From: Streptomyces xanthochromogenes
Lineage (GTDB): Bacteria > Actinomycetota > Actinomycetes > Streptomycetales > Streptomycetaceae
Length of the DNA: 64,000 nucleotides
Assembly: GCF_014650455.1 (NCBI RefSeq)
Contig: NZ_BMUZ01000002.1
Location: 594,595-658,594, forward strand
Direction: 5' to 3'
A program made the position numbers and the translations under genes. The notes below the pieces were generated by a model, which was not told the DNA's origin, made no database searches, and saw only the letters and a program-made list of their open reading frames with translations. Positions 23,718 to 33,247 of this stretch are shown one piece after another. Each line of letters starts with the position of its first letter. The stretch's first letter is position 1.

Positions 23718-24353
23718 GTGCGATTCGAAGCGATCACCTGGGAACGGCTGGCCGACGCCCTCGCCGAACGGGCCATGGACCTCAAACCGGCCGACGACGG
23801 CTCCTGGCTGCGCATCGGCGTGGACGGGGCGCCCGCCGCCCACCCCGAAGAGCTGTCCCGGCGCATCGCCGAAGAGCTCAGGACGCGCGGCCGACCGATC
23901 CTCGCCCTCTCCACCGAAGGCTTCCTGCGGCCGGCGTCGCTGCGCTTCGAATTCGGGCGCCAGGACCCCGACACGTACTTCGACGGCTGGTTCGACACCG
24001 GCGCCCTGTGGCGGGAGGTCTTCGGGCCGCTGGACCCGGGTGGTACGGGCCGGGTGCTGCCCGACCTCTGGGACCCCGTGACCGACCGGGCCACCCGGAG
24101 CCCGTACGAGGCCCTCCCGGAGGGCGGCGTACTGCTCGTGCACGGCCCGCTGCTCCTCGGGCGCTGGTTCCCCTTCGACCTCACCGTCCACCTACGGCTG
24201 TCACCGCCCGCCCTGCGTCGCCGGACCGAGGAGAGCGCGCGCTGGACGCTGACGGCCTTCGAGCGGTACGAGTCGGAGGTGCGGCCGAGCGAGGCGGCCG
24301 ATGTCGTGGTGCGGGTCGACGACCCTCGGCATCCGGCTTGGCGTGAGGCGTGA
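23718..24353 (+). CDS. Uridine kinase-like protein with a degenerate P-loop
   Basis: 211-residue protein of the Streptomyces family usually named uridine kinase. The overall pattern fits: a strand, then the P-loop position (WLRIGVDGAPAAHPEELSRR, about residue 27), DTYFDGWFDTGALWREVF, LLVHGPLLLGRWFPFDLTVHL, and RYESEVRPSEAADVVVRVDDP at the C-terminus. In related proteins the P-loop reads DGxxAAGKT; here GKT is replaced by HPE, so the ATP-binding lysine is missing and kinase activity is doubtful. GTG 23718 directly precedes the conserved RFEAITWERLADAL. The permuted tRNA-like locus and a hexanucleotide tract lie upstream. Confidence 0.75.
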   Translation: MRFEAITWERLADALAERAMDLKPADDGSWLRIGVDGAPAAHPEELSRRIAEELRTRGRPILALSTEGFLRPASLRFEFGRQDPDTYFDGWFDTGALWREVFGPLDPGGTGRVLPDLWDPVTDRATRSPYEALPEGGVLLVHGPLLLGRWFPFDLTVHLRLSPPALRRRTEESARWTLTAFERYESEVRPSEAADVVVRVDDPRHPAWREA

Positions 24354-24479
24354 GGCGTGAGACAGGAGGGGAGGGGCGAGGCGTGATGGGGAGGGGTGAG
24401 GAACGACAGTCGGTGGATGACAGATTCTGATCTCTGACATCCGTCAACGGACATCCCCCGCCCCGGCACCCCGGGCCCT

Positions 24480-25436
24480 CTACCCCGCCCCCGGCCGCCC
24501 TCCCACCACCCCCACCGCGAGCGTCCCCGCCCGGCACCCCGCTTCGGCGGCCTCCGCCGGGGACGCGCCGCGCAGGCGGGCGGCGAGGAAGCCGCCGGTG
24601 AACGCATCGCCCGCGCCCGTGGAGTCCACCGCCCGCACCTGAGGCGCGGCCACCCTTGCGACGACCTTCCCGCCCGCGGCCACCAGGGCCCCGGCCGCGC
24701 CCAGCGTGACCGCCACCAGGGGAAACCGGCGGCTCAACTTGACTGCCGCGTCCGCCGGTTCGGGCAGGCCGGTGAGGAAGGACGCCTCGGCCGCGTTGGG
24801 GAGGAGTACGTCGATCCCCTCGGTCAGGGCCAGGAACGTCTCGATGCCCAGAGCGCCGATGAACCCGGTCGACGCCGGATCCAGGCTCACGGTGACACCG
24901 GCGGCCCGGGCCGACTCCCTTGCCATGAGCGCCAGTTGACGACACGGTTCGGCGAAGAACAGGTAGCCCGAGAGATGGAGATGGGCGATGCCGTCGAGGA
25001 GGGCGGGTGACCAGTCGGCGGGGTTCATCCGGTGGACGGCGCCGCTGTCGGTCAGGAAGGTGCGCTCCGCCGTGGCCGTGTCGACGAGGGAGATCACCGT
25101 CGCGGCGGTCGCGTCGGCGTCCGGGATCAGCAGGGGGCGTACGCCGGAGCCGCGCAGCCTCCGGTCGTGCCAGGCGGTCGCGTCCCGGCCGACCCGGGCG
25201 AGCAACCGTACGTCCGGACAGCCCGAACTGGCCGCCCAGCAGGCCGCGTTGGCGCCCGCTCCGCCCGGCACCGTACGGATGTCGGCCGGTGTGTCCGTGG
25301 CGGGCGTGAGCGGGCCGCGGTGACGGGCGACCACATCGGTGACCACGTCCCCGACCACCAGAAGCCCGCCCGCGGGGGCCCCGGCTCCACCCATGGCGCC
25401 CCCGGCCCCGTCCGTGGCGCCCCCGGCTCCGCTCAC
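24480..25436 (-). CDS. psuK: PfkB family carbohydrate kinase, probable pseudouridine kinase
   Basis: 318-residue ribokinase-fold sugar kinase. Motifs: GGLLVVGDVVTDVVARH at the start of the domain (after a ~25-residue Gly/Ala-rich extension), the PfkB signature 1 VPGGAGANAACWAA, and signature 2 AVDSTGAGDAFTGGFLAARL with the catalytic Asp (GAGDAF). The GTG start overlaps the stop of psuG by four bases, and a PfkB kinase coupled to PsuG is the pseudouridine kinase of the pathway pseudouridine to pseudouridine 5'-phosphate to uracil plus ribose 5-phosphate. The specificity is inferred from this coupling, not from residues. The Gly-rich extension may mean a later true start. Confidence 0.8.
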   Translation of the reverse strand: MSGAGGATDGAGGAMGGAGAPAGGLLVVGDVVTDVVARHRGPLTPATDTPADIRTVPGGAGANAACWAASSGCPDVRLLARVGRDATAWHDRRLRGSGVRPLLIPDADATAATVISLVDTATAERTFLTDSGAVHRMNPADWSPALLDGIAHLHLSGYLFFAEPCRQLALMARESARAAGVTVSLDPASTGFIGALGIETFLALTEGIDVLLPNAAEASFLTGLPEPADAAVKLSRRFPLVAVTLGAAGALVAAGGKVVARVAAPQVRAVDSTGAGDAFTGGFLAARLRGASPAEAAEAGCRAGTLAVGVVGGRPGAG

Positions 25437-26347
25437 AGCGCCGCCGCGATGTCCGCCGCGAGCCGGACATTGCCGCGTACCGCCGCCACGTTCGCTTCGA
25501 GGGAGGCCCCGTCCGTGTGCTCGACCAGGTGGTTCAGGAGGAACGGCGTGACGGCCTGGCCCGTGATGCCCGCCGCGCGGCAGGCGGCAAGGCCGGACGC
25601 AAGCACCTCGTCGTGCAGCCGGGGATCGAGCTGCTCGGCCTCCGGGACCGGGTTGGCCACGATCACCGCCGCTTCGAGCCCGAGCGAGCGATGCGCCCGC
25701 AGGACGCCGGCCGCCTCCTCGGGCGTACGCACCGTCCAGTCGACGGGCTCGCCGGAGCTGGACAGATAGAACCCGGGGAACCGCTCCGTGCCGTAGCCGA
25801 CCACCGACACCCCGAGCGTCTCCAAGCGCTGCAACGTGGCCGGTACATCAAGGATCGACTTCACGCCGGCACACACCACCGCGAGGGGAGCCGTCGCCAG
25901 CAGGCGCAGGTCCGCGGACTCGTCCTGCGTCTCGGTCCACTCCCGGTGGACACCGCCGAGCCCGCCGGTCGCGAAGACGCGCAGCCCCGCCCGCGCGGCC
26001 AGGAACGCGGTGGCCGAGACCGTGGTGGCGCCGCTCGCGCCGGTGGCGAGCGCCATCGGCAGATCGCGGTGCCCGAGCTTGCGCAGCTCCTCGTTGGCCA
26101 CCCGCTCCAACTGCGCCTTGTCCAGGCCGATCAGGGGCCGCCCGTCCAGGACCGCGATGGTCGCGGGAACGGCGCCCCCGTCGCGTACCAACTGCTCCAG
26201 CTCGCGGGCGACGCGCAGATTGCGCGGTCGTGGCAGGCCGTGCGAAATGATCGTCGACTCCAGGGCGACGACCGGCCGCCCCTCGTCGAGAGCCGTCCGT
26301 ACTTCTTCCGACACCGTGGTCTCATCAGGTACGTCGTCAAAGGGCAT
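25433..26347 (-). CDS. psuG: Pseudouridine-5'-phosphate glycosidase
   Basis: 304-residue enzyme that cleaves the C-C glycosidic bond of pseudouridine 5'-phosphate to uracil and ribose 5-phosphate, acting with a divalent metal. The family signature ALESTIISHGLPRPRN is near residue 28; then ATIAVLDGRPLIGL, TGASGATTVSATAFLA, VFATGGLGGVHR, AGVKSILDVPATLQRLETLGV and VANPVPEAEQLD all match PsuG (YeiN). Length is normal. Start ATG 26347 precedes MPFDDVPDE; the longer upstream reading frame has no conserved content. First gene of the psuG-psuK operon (minus strand). Confidence 0.95.
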   Translation of the reverse strand: MPFDDVPDETTVSEEVRTALDEGRPVVALESTIISHGLPRPRNLRVARELEQLVRDGGAVPATIAVLDGRPLIGLDKAQLERVANEELRKLGHRDLPMALATGASGATTVSATAFLAARAGLRVFATGGLGGVHREWTETQDESADLRLLATAPLAVVCAGVKSILDVPATLQRLETLGVSVVGYGTERFPGFYLSSSGEPVDWTVRTPEEAAGVLRAHRSLGLEAAVIVANPVPEAEQLDPRLHDEVLASGLAACRAAGITGQAVTPFLLNHLVEHTDGASLEANVAAVRGNVRLAADIAAAL

Positions 26348-26563
26348 GCCCCATCCCTGGCACACCCGGAAGCCGGGTAAACGTCCCTCAACTCCACGCC
26401 CTGGCAAGCGGGTTCACCGGCCGCGGCCCGCGCGGGCGGACGGCGGTCCACCGGCCGTGCGCCGTACGGGCGGGCGCACTGGACAGACTGTCGTGCGCGG
26501 GCCCGTGGACCTGGTCGTCCTGTCGGTCAAAGACGGTGCCGGGCACGGCTAGATTGACCCGTC

Positions 26564-26977
26564 ATGAGCACCACGGACCAAGCCTCTGCCGCCGCACCCA
26601 CGAGCCCCGGACCCCAGGACGGGGGGCCGCTCGGACCCGCCTCCTTCGCGGTACGCGTCCCCGACGCCGAGCTGGAGCCGGAGCCGCTCGACCCGGAGCA
26701 GATCGTGTCAGGTGCCCCGGAGGTGACCGGGAAGGTGCTGTGGGAGTCCGCGGACGGGAAGCAGCTCCGCGGCATCTGGCAGATCACGCCGGGCGTGGTG
26801 ACCGACACCGAGGCGGACGAGCTGTTCGTGGTCGTCAGCGGGCGTGCCACCATCGACGTGGCGGGCGGCGACACCCTGGAGGTCGGCCCGGGTGACGCCT
26901 GTGTGCTGCGCGCGGGCGACCGCACCACCTGGACCGTCCACGAGACGCTCCGCAAGGCCTACCACATCAGCCTCTAG
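26564..26977 (+). CDS. Cupin domain-containing protein
   Basis: 137-residue single-domain cupin. A ~35-residue Pro/Ala-rich N-terminus precedes the barrel: WESADGKQLRGIWQITPGVV, DEADELFVVVSGRATID (motif 1, with metal-ligand positions altered to ELFVV) and VGPGDACVLRAGDRTTWTVHE (motif 2). The closest relatives are the cupin_3/ureidoglycine aminohydrolase-like proteins (DUF861), whose function here is unknown. The stop codon lies inside a 29-base tandem duplication rich in the rare tetranucleotide CTAG. Confidence 0.85.
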   Translation: MSTTDQASAAAPTSPGPQDGGPLGPASFAVRVPDAELEPEPLDPEQIVSGAPEVTGKVLWESADGKQLRGIWQITPGVVTDTEADELFVVVSGRATIDVAGGDTLEVGPGDACVLRAGDRTTWTVHETLRKAYHISL

Positions 26978-27027
26978 AGCCTCTAGCGAGCCTCCGGAGC
27001 CTCTAGAGCCTCTAGCGAGCCTCCGGC
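26970..27027 (+). repeat. 29-base tandem duplication with CTAG motifs
   Basis: Two nearly perfect 29-base copies (26970-26998 and 26999-27027), each with two CTAG tetranucleotides. Each unit itself contains shorter GCCTCTAGAGCCTCTAGCG repeats. The cupin stop TAG is in the first copy. Confidence 0.9.
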
Positions 27028-27151
27028 CAGCAGACCGTGGAGGGGACCCATGGGCCGGGCCCGCAGCGACCGGGCCGTGGCGAGGGGCGCGCGGGCAGGG
27101 GTCGGTCCGGCGTAACGGGTTCACGGTCGGGTGGCGGTCGGTTCGCGGCGA

Positions 27152-28459
27152 TCAGTCCGTAGCGGTCGTCCGTGGCGTTTCCCCCCTGCCGTGCCGTCGT
27201 GACGTGAACAGGGCGAGGCCCGCCATCGGCAGCAGCAGCGAGGCCCCGGCCGCGTTCAGCCAGCCGTAGCCCGCGCGGGCCACGATCAGGCCGGCGGTGA
27301 GGCCGCCGAGGCCTGCCGCCACGTTCATGGTCAGATCGCACAGGCCCTGCACGGCGGCGCGGGCGGGCCCCGGCACCGAGTCGGTCAGCAGCGCCGAGCC
27401 GGAGACCAGCCCCGCCGACCAGCCGAGGCCGAGCAGGAAGAGCCCGGCCATGGTCTGGCCGTGGCTCGTGCCCGCGGTGCCCGCCAACAGGGCCGCGCAG
27501 CACAGCAGTCCGGCCGCGAGGCCGATCACCGAGAGCCGCCCCAGCCGGTCGGCGAGCCATCCCATCACGGGGGAGAACGCGTACATCCCCGCGATGTGGA
27601 CGCTGATGACGAGCCCGATCAGCTGGATGTCCGCGCCGTGCCGAGTGAGGGCGACCGGCGTCATCGACATGATCGACACCATGGCGGTGTGGGACACGGC
27701 GACCGTGACGAGCGCCAGGCGGGCCCTCGGCGACTGCCGGACCGCGCGCACCCCGGCCCGCAGTGAACGGGCCGTCGCGGAATGCGCCGCGCTGCCGTCC
27801 AGCGCGCGGGCGGTCAGCAGCGGGTCGGGCCGCAGCAGCACGCCGACGAGTGCGGCGGAGAGCAGGAACACTCCGGCCGCCCAGACGAACGGGCCCGCGG
27901 CCGCCGGTATGCCGAAGCGGGTGACGCTGTGGCCGGCGGGGGCGGCGATGTTCGGGCCGAGCACCGCGCCGATCGTCGTCGCCCACACCACGGTGGAGAT
28001 CGCCCGGGCCCGCCGTGCCGGCTGCGCGAGGTCGGCGGCGGCGTACCGGGCCTGGAGATTGCCCAGGGAGCCCGCGCCGAAGACGGCCATGCCGGACAGC
28101 AGCAGAGGGAAGCTGTCGAGCACGGCCCCGGTGACCACGACCACGGCGCCGGCCGCCCCGAGCAGATAGGCCAGCACGAGACCCGGCCGGCGCCCGCGCC
28201 GGGTCATCAGCGCGGCCAGCGGCATCGCGAGGAGCGCGGGCCCGGCCACCATGGCGGCGGAGGCGAGCCCCGACAGGGCCTGGCTGCCGCTGATCTCGGC
28301 GGCCAGTACCGCGGCCAGCGCGATCCCGGTGGCGTTCGCGAGCCCGCCGAGCATCTGGCTCGCGATGAGCACGGTGGTTATTCGGCGTCGTAGCGCGGGC
28401 AGCGCTGCCGCGCCGGGCGCCTCGGAGCCGGCACCCGGGGGTTCGGGGAGTGGGGTCAC
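27152..28459 (-). CDS. MFS transporter (drug/efflux type)
   Basis: 435-residue membrane protein with about twelve transmembrane helices and the loop 2-3 motif MTRRGRRPGLVLAYLLG. The second half begins after a basic central loop near residue 215 (RAVRQSPRARLALVTVAVSHTAM), and GWLADRLGRLSVIGLAAG marks the second loop motif. Lack of sugar-porter signatures and the overall pattern point to an exporter-type major facilitator, substrate unknown. The GTG start at 28459 is the longest plausible one but has no clear ribosome binding site; a start closer to the first helix (after PALRRRITTVLIASQ) cannot be excluded. Confidence 0.85.
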   Translation of the reverse strand: MTPLPEPPGAGSEAPGAAALPALRRRITTVLIASQMLGGLANATGIALAAVLAAEISGSQALSGLASAAMVAGPALLAMPLAALMTRRGRRPGLVLAYLLGAAGAVVVVTGAVLDSFPLLLSGMAVFGAGSLGNLQARYAAADLAQPARRARAISTVVWATTIGAVLGPNIAAPAGHSVTRFGIPAAAGPFVWAAGVFLLSAALVGVLLRPDPLLTARALDGSAAHSATARSLRAGVRAVRQSPRARLALVTVAVSHTAMVSIMSMTPVALTRHGADIQLIGLVISVHIAGMYAFSPVMGWLADRLGRLSVIGLAAGLLCCAALLAGTAGTSHGQTMAGLFLLGLGWSAGLVSGSALLTDSVPGPARAAVQGLCDLTMNVAAGLGGLTAGLIVARAGYGWLNAAGASLLLPMAGLALFTSRRHGRGETPRTTATD

Positions 28460-28520
28460 CGGCGCAGTGTGCCAGCCCGTACCGGTACGGGAGCGGGCCG
28501 GGCCGGGTGGGCGCCCCGGC

Positions 28521-29072
28521 TCAGAACAGGGGCTGGGGGAGCACCCCTTCCAGCGCGAGCAGTTGCCGCTTGGTCTCCAGGCCGCCGCCGAACCCGCCGA
28601 GGCCGCCATGGCTCTCCACCACGCGGTGGCAGGGAACCACCACGGGCAGCGGATTCGACCCCATGGCCGCGCCGACCGCCTGCGCCGCCCCGGGCTGACC
28701 GACCCGGTGGGCGAGGTCGCCGTAGCCGACCACCGTCCCGTACGGCACGCCCGCCGCGAGCTCGCGGAGCACCTGACGGTTGAACCCGGACGACAGCGAC
28801 CAGTCCAGCGGCAGCGCGAACGCGCGCAGCGTGCCGTCGAAGTAGGCCTCCACCTGGCGTATGGGCTCCTCCAGGGGGCCCGGACGGCCGGGCACGGCCG
28901 GGGCCGGATCGGTGCCGAACCGGGTGGCGAGGGCCCGCACGGCCCGGTCGCGCACGGGCTCGTCCGCGTGGAACACCACGTTGACCAGGCCCTGGCCGGT
29001 CGCGGCCAGGAACAGGGGGCCGATGTCACTCCCGACTACGGTCCACTCGACGAACTGCGCGGTGCTGCTCAT
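28521..29072 (-). CDS. ogt: Methylated-DNA--[protein]-cysteine S-methyltransferase
   Basis: 183-residue suicide DNA-repair enzyme that removes alkyl groups from O6-alkylguanine. The active-site motif VVVPCHRVV (Cys about 142) is present, with the preceding helix-turn-helix GTVVGYGDLAHRVGQPGAAQAVGAAM and GFNRQVLRELAAGVPYGTV. The N-terminal domain (residues 1-90) is the usual ribonuclease-H-like part. It lacks a second Cys-rich Ada regulatory domain, hence Ogt/MGMT type. ATG 29072 precedes MSSTAQFVEWTVV. It is divergent from the MHYT gene and ends 62 bases before the MFS gene. Confidence 0.93.
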   Translation of the reverse strand: MSSTAQFVEWTVVGSDIGPLFLAATGQGLVNVVFHADEPVRDRAVRALATRFGTDPAPAVPGRPGPLEEPIRQVEAYFDGTLRAFALPLDWSLSSGFNRQVLRELAAGVPYGTVVGYGDLAHRVGQPGAAQAVGAAMGSNPLPVVVPCHRVVESHGGLGGFGGGLETKRQLLALEGVLPQPLF

Positions 29073-29309
29073 GCCGACCACCGTACGACCGCCCACTGAC
29101 AACGCCGTGCGCGCGGCGGACCCGGCGGTCCGGTGGCGGGTGTCCATGCGACCGAATCCGCTCAGATGGCAGTGCCACGCGTACCCGGAGTCGATAAATT
29201 GCCCGGAAAATGTTTGCCTGTCGCCCAGCGAGCCCTAATGTCGCCCCGAGCCAGGGTCGCAACAGGAGTAGGGCCTCTTCAGTCGGCACGGGGTGAAGGG
29301 CACACGAGT

Positions 29310-30176
29310 ATGCACGGGACGGTCGACGGATTCAGCTACGGCCTGGTGACGCCGGTGGTGGCGTTCATCATGGCCTGCCTCGGGGGAGCGCTGGGCCTGC
29401 GCTGCACCGCCCGGTCCCTGCGGGCCGGTCGCTCCTTCAAGGCCGCCTGGCTGGCGCTGGGCGCCACATCCATAGGGTCGGGCATCTGGACCATGCACTT
29501 CATCGCGATGATGGGCTTCTCGGTCCACGAGGTGCCGTTCGGCTACGACCGCGGCATCACCTTCGCCAGCCTGGCCGTCGCGATCGTGATGGTGGGCATC
29601 GGGGTCTTCATCGTCGGCTACCGGGGAGCCACGCCCATGGCCCTGGTCACCGGCGGCACCATCACCGGGCTCGGCGTCGCCACCATGCACTACCTGGGCA
29701 TGGCCGGGATCAGGATGAACGGCGAGTTCCAGTACAACACCGTCGTCGTCAGCATCTCCGTGGTGATCGCGGTGGTGGCCGCCACCACCGCCCTGTGGGC
29801 CGCCGTCTCGGTGCGCGGCTTCCTCGCCAGCCTGGGCGCCAGTCTGGTCATGGGCGTCGCCGTCGGCGGCATGCACTACACCGGGATGGCCGCCCTCAGC
29901 GTCCAGCTGCACAGCGGCGCCGTGGGGGCGCCGGCCGGCGGGGAGTCGTCCGCCGCGCTGCTCGCGCCCATGCTGATCGGGCCGGTCGCCTTCCTGGTCC
30001 TGGCCGGGGTCGTCGTGATGTTCGACCCGTTGGTGGTGATGGGCAAGCCGGACTGGGAGAAGCGTCCGCCGCGCGCGATCCCGGCGCCCCGGCACCGCCC
30101 GTCCTTCCCCGAGCGCACCAGCTGGGCGGCGTCCGAGCCCCCGCGCGAGGGCTCCGCCTCGCCGCACGACTGGTGA
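29310..30176 (+). CDS. MHYT domain integral membrane sensor
   Basis: 288-residue protein with seven transmembrane helices and three MHYT motifs: WTMHFIAMMGF (variant), ATMHYLGMAGI and GGMHYTGMAAL. In this family the conserved Met, His and Tyr facing outward are proposed to bind a metal such as copper, for sensing oxygen, CO or NO (family knowledge). There is no output domain (GGDEF/EAL or kinase), only a ~50-residue basic Pro-rich cytoplasmic tail, as in the stand-alone Streptomyces version. ATG 29310 gives the extracellular MHGTVDGFSYGLVTP start. Confidence 0.9.
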   Translation: MHGTVDGFSYGLVTPVVAFIMACLGGALGLRCTARSLRAGRSFKAAWLALGATSIGSGIWTMHFIAMMGFSVHEVPFGYDRGITFASLAVAIVMVGIGVFIVGYRGATPMALVTGGTITGLGVATMHYLGMAGIRMNGEFQYNTVVVSISVVIAVVAATTALWAAVSVRGFLASLGASLVMGVAVGGMHYTGMAALSVQLHSGAVGAPAGGESSAALLAPMLIGPVAFLVLAGVVVMFDPLVVMGKPDWEKRPPRAIPAPRHRPSFPERTSWAASEPPREGSASPHDW

Positions 30177-30227
30177 GCGGAGCCCGATCGGACCGCGGTT
30201 GTCAGTGGTGGGTCGTACGGTGGTTGC

Positions 30228-32360
30228 ATGCGGCCCGTTTCCAAGATCGAACGTACGGTGGCGCCCTTCGAGGTCGTCAGTCCCTACCAGCCCAGCGGTG
30301 ACCAGCCGGCGGCCATCGCCGAGCTGGAGAAGCGCATCCGCGCAGGGGAGAAGGACGTCGTCCTGCTCGGCGCGACCGGCACCGGAAAGTCGGCGACGAC
30401 GGCCTGGATGATCGAGAAGCTCCAGCGCCCCACGCTCGTCATGGCGCCGAACAAGACGCTGGCCGCCCAGCTGGCCAACGAGTTCCGCGAGCTGCTGCCC
30501 AACAACGCCGTCGAGTACTTCGTGTCGTACTACGACTACTACCAGCCCGAGGCGTACGTCCCGCAGTCGGACACCTACATCGAGAAGGACTCCTCGATCA
30601 ACGAGGAGGTCGAGCGCCTGCGCCACTCGGCGACCAATTCGCTGCTGACCCGGCGCGACGTGATCGTGGTCGCCTCCGTCTCGTGCATCTACGGCCTGGG
30701 CACGCCGCAGGAGTACGTCGACCGCATGGTGCCGCTGAAGGTCGGCGAGGAGATCGACCGCGACCAGCTGCTGCGCCGCTTCGTCGACATCCAGTACACC
30801 CGCAACGACATGGCGTTCGCCCGCGGCACCTTCCGGGTGCGCGGCGACACCATCGAGATCTTCCCGGTCTACGAGGAACTGGCCGTCCGCATCGAGATGT
30901 TCGGGGACGAGATCGAGGCCCTGTCCACCCTCCACCCGATCACCGGCGAGATCATCAGCGAGGACCAGTCGCTGTACGTCTTCCCCGCGAGCCACTACGT
31001 GGCGGGCCCGGAGCGCATGGAGAAGGCCGTCAACGGCATCGAGAAGGAGCTGGAGCAGCGCCTCGCGGAGCTGGAGAAGCAGGGCAAGCTCCTGGAGGCC
31101 CAGCGGCTGCGCATGCGCACCACCTACGACCTGGAGATGCTCCGCCAGATCGGCAGCTGCTCCGGCGTCGAGAACTACTCGATGCACTTCGACGGCCGCG
31201 ACCCCGGCACCGCGCCCAACACGCTGATCGACTACTTCCCCGAGGACTTCCTGCTCGTCCTCGACGAGTCGCACGTGACGGTGCCGCAGATCGGCGCGAT
31301 GTACGAGGGCGACGCATCGCGCAAGCGCACCCTGGTAGACCACGGCTTCCGGCTGCCGTCCGCGCTGGACAACCGGCCGCTGAAGTGGGAGGAGTTCCTC
31401 GGCCGCATCGGCCAGACCGTCTATCTGTCGGCCACCCCCGGCAAGTACGAGCTCTCCCGCGGCGACGGCTTCGTGGAGCAGATCATCCGCCCGACCGGTC
31501 TGGTCGACCCGGAGGTCGTGGTCAAGCCCACCGAGGGCCAGATCGACGACCTGGTGCACGAGATCCGCCAGCGCACCGAGAAGGACGAACGCGTCCTGGT
31601 CACCACCCTGACCAAGAAGATGGCCGAGGACCTGACGGACTACTTCCTCGAACTGGGCATCCAGGTGCGGTACTTGCACAGCGACGTCGACACCCTGCGC
31701 CGCATCGAGCTGCTGCGCGAACTGCGGGCCGGCGAGTACGACGTCCTGGTCGGCATCAACCTGCTGCGTGAGGGCCTCGACCTGCCCGAGGTCTCCCTGG
31801 TGGCGATCCTCGACGCCGACAAGGAGGGCTTCCTGCGGTCGGGGACCTCCCTGATCCAGACCATCGGCCGTGCGGCGCGCAACGTCTCCGGCCAGGTCCA
31901 CATGTATGCCGACCGGGTCACCCCGGCCATGGAGAAGGCCATCGAGGAGACCAACCGGCGCCGCGAGAAGCAGATCGCGTACAACAAGGAGAAGGGGATC
32001 GACCCGCAGCCCCTTCGCAAGAAGATCAGCGACATCGCCGCGAGCATCGCGCGCGAGGAGGTCGACACCGAGGAGCTGCTCGGCACCGGATACCGCCAGG
32101 GCAAGGAGGGCAAGGCGGCGAAGGCCCCGGTGCCCTCGCTCGGTGGCAAGGCGGCCAAGACCGCCAAGGGTGCCAAGGGCGCGAAGAAGGAGCTCACGGA
32201 TCGGCCGGCCGCCGAACTGGCGGGAATCATCGAGGAGATGACCGACCGGATGCGGGCCGCCGCCGCGGATCTGCAGTTCGAGGTGGCGGCCCGGTTGCGC
32301 GACGAGGTAGGGGAGTTGAAGAAGGAGCTCCGCCAGATGAAGGAGGCGGGCCTCGCCTGA
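30228..32360 (+). CDS. uvrB: Excinuclease ABC subunit UvrB
   Basis: 710-residue helicase-like damage-verification subunit of nucleotide excision repair. Walker A GATGTGKS (about residues 48-55), the beta-hairpin that clamps DNA ([15 protein letters not shown], about 100), [32 protein letters not shown], and IGRAARN. It ends with the UVR domain that binds UvrC ([18 protein letters not shown]). Between motor and UVR domain is an unusually Lys/Ala-rich linker (residues ~620-650: [20 protein letters not shown]). UvrA and UvrC are also in this window. ATG 30228 follows a GGTGG-type site. Confidence 0.98.
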   Translation: MRPVSKIERTVAPFEVVSPYQPSGDQPAAIAELEKRIRAGEKDVVLLGATGTGKSATTAWMIEKLQRPTLVMAPNKTLAAQLANEFRELLPNNAVEYFVSYYDYYQPEAYVPQSDTYIEKDSSINEEVERLRHSATNSLLTRRDVIVVASVSCIYGLGTPQEYVDRMVPLKVGEEIDRDQLLRRFVDIQYTRNDMAFARGTFRVRGDTIEIFPVYEELAVRIEMFGDEIEALSTLHPITGEIISEDQSLYVFPASHYVAGPERMEKAVNGIEKELEQRLAELEKQGKLLEAQRLRMRTTYDLEMLRQIGSCSGVENYSMHFDGRDPGTAPNTLIDYFPEDFLLVLDESHVTVPQIGAMYEGDASRKRTLVDHGFRLPSALDNRPLKWEEFLGRIGQTVYLSATPGKYELSRGDGFVEQIIRPTGLVDPEVVVKPTEGQIDDLVHEIRQRTEKDERVLVTTLTKKMAEDLTDYFLELGIQVRYLHSDVDTLRRIELLRELRAGEYDVLVGINLLREGLDLPEVSLVAILDADKEGFLRSGTSLIQTIGRAARNVSGQVHMYADRVTPAMEKAIEETNRRREKQIAYNKEKGIDPQPLRKKISDIAASIAREEVDTEELLGTGYRQGKEGKAAKAPVPSLGGKAAKTAKGAKGAKKELTDRPAAELAGIIEEMTDRMRAAAADLQFEVAARLRDEVGELKKELRQMKEAGLA

Positions 32361-32378
32361 CGTGTCCGCGCGGGGCGG

Positions 32379-32402
32379 TGGCGATGTGTTGCAACACCGC
32401 CA
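32379..32402 (+). terminator. Hairpin between uvrB and terD, with the palindrome GTGTTGCAACAC
   Basis: A perfect 12-base palindrome GTGTTGCAACAC (32386-32397) sits inside a larger hairpin (GGCG at 32380-32383 with CGCC at 32398-32401). It may end uvrB transcription, or act as an operator for the following terD genes; not resolvable here. Confidence 0.5.
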
Positions 32403-32513
32403 CAAAATGGCCCCTGCGCGAGCGCGCGGCCCGCGCGACTGCGTAGGGTCGGGCGCGAGAACGTACAACAACGCAAAGCATGTCAAGAACGACACATGGG
32501 GAGGGGACAGCGC

Positions 32514-33092
32514 GTGACGGTCAATCTGTCCAAGGGTCAGGCCATCAGCCTGGAGAAGCAGGGTGGCGGCACCCTGACCGCGGTGCGGATGGGGCTCGGC
32601 TGGCAGGCGGCTCCGCGCCGGGGCCTGTTCGGCAAGCGGACACAGGAGATCGACCTGGACGCCTCGGCGGTGCTCTTCGCCGACAAGCAGCCCGTCGACG
32701 TGGTCTTCTTCCGCCACCTCGTCAGCGACGACGGCTCGGTCCGGCACACCGGTGACAACCTCGTCGGCGGCGCGGGTCAGGGCGGTGACGACGAGTCGAT
32801 CCTGGTCGACCTCTCGCGCGTGCCGGTGCACATCGACCAGATCGTCTTCACGGTGAACTCGTTCACCGGCCAGACGTTCCAGGAGGTGCAGAACGCGTTC
32901 TGCCGTCTGGTCGACGAGACCAACGGCCAGGAGCTGGCCCGTTACACGCTGGATGGCGGCGGTCAGTACACCGCGCAGATCATGGCCAAGGTGCACCGCG
33001 CCGGCGCCGGCTGGCAGATGACCGCCATCGGCAACGCGGCCAACGGACGCACCTTCCAGGACCTGATGCCCGCGATCCTGCCGCACCTCTGA
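32514..33092 (+). CDS. TerD family tellurium resistance/stress protein
   Basis: 192-residue TerD-type protein: VNLSKGQAISLEKQGG at the N-terminus, RMGLGWQAAPRRGLFGK, EIDLDASAVLFADKQPVD with the acidic calcium-binding positions, and ARYTLDGGGQYTAQIMAKVHR, all family hallmarks. TerD proteins bind calcium and belong to the Ter stress-response system (tellurite, DNA damage, phage); exact function is unsettled. GTG 32514 has GGAGGGG just upstream. It precedes the TerD-FtsK-like fusion on the same strand by 155 bases containing imperfect GCGGTACCG repeats. Confidence 0.9.
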   Translation: MTVNLSKGQAISLEKQGGGTLTAVRMGLGWQAAPRRGLFGKRTQEIDLDASAVLFADKQPVDVVFFRHLVSDDGSVRHTGDNLVGGAGQGGDDESILVDLSRVPVHIDQIVFTVNSFTGQTFQEVQNAFCRLVDETNGQELARYTLDGGGQYTAQIMAKVHRAGAGWQMTAIGNAANGRTFQDLMPAILPHL

Positions 33093-33247
33093 CCGCACCG
33101 CGGTACCGCACGTCGCGGTACCGAACACCCCGCAGGACCGAACACCGCAGCACCGCAGCTCCCGGAGGCACGACGCCGCCGGGAGCTGCACCACAACCGC
33201 GTCCGCGGCACACGCACCACCATCAACTCGACGAGGGGACAGAGGCG

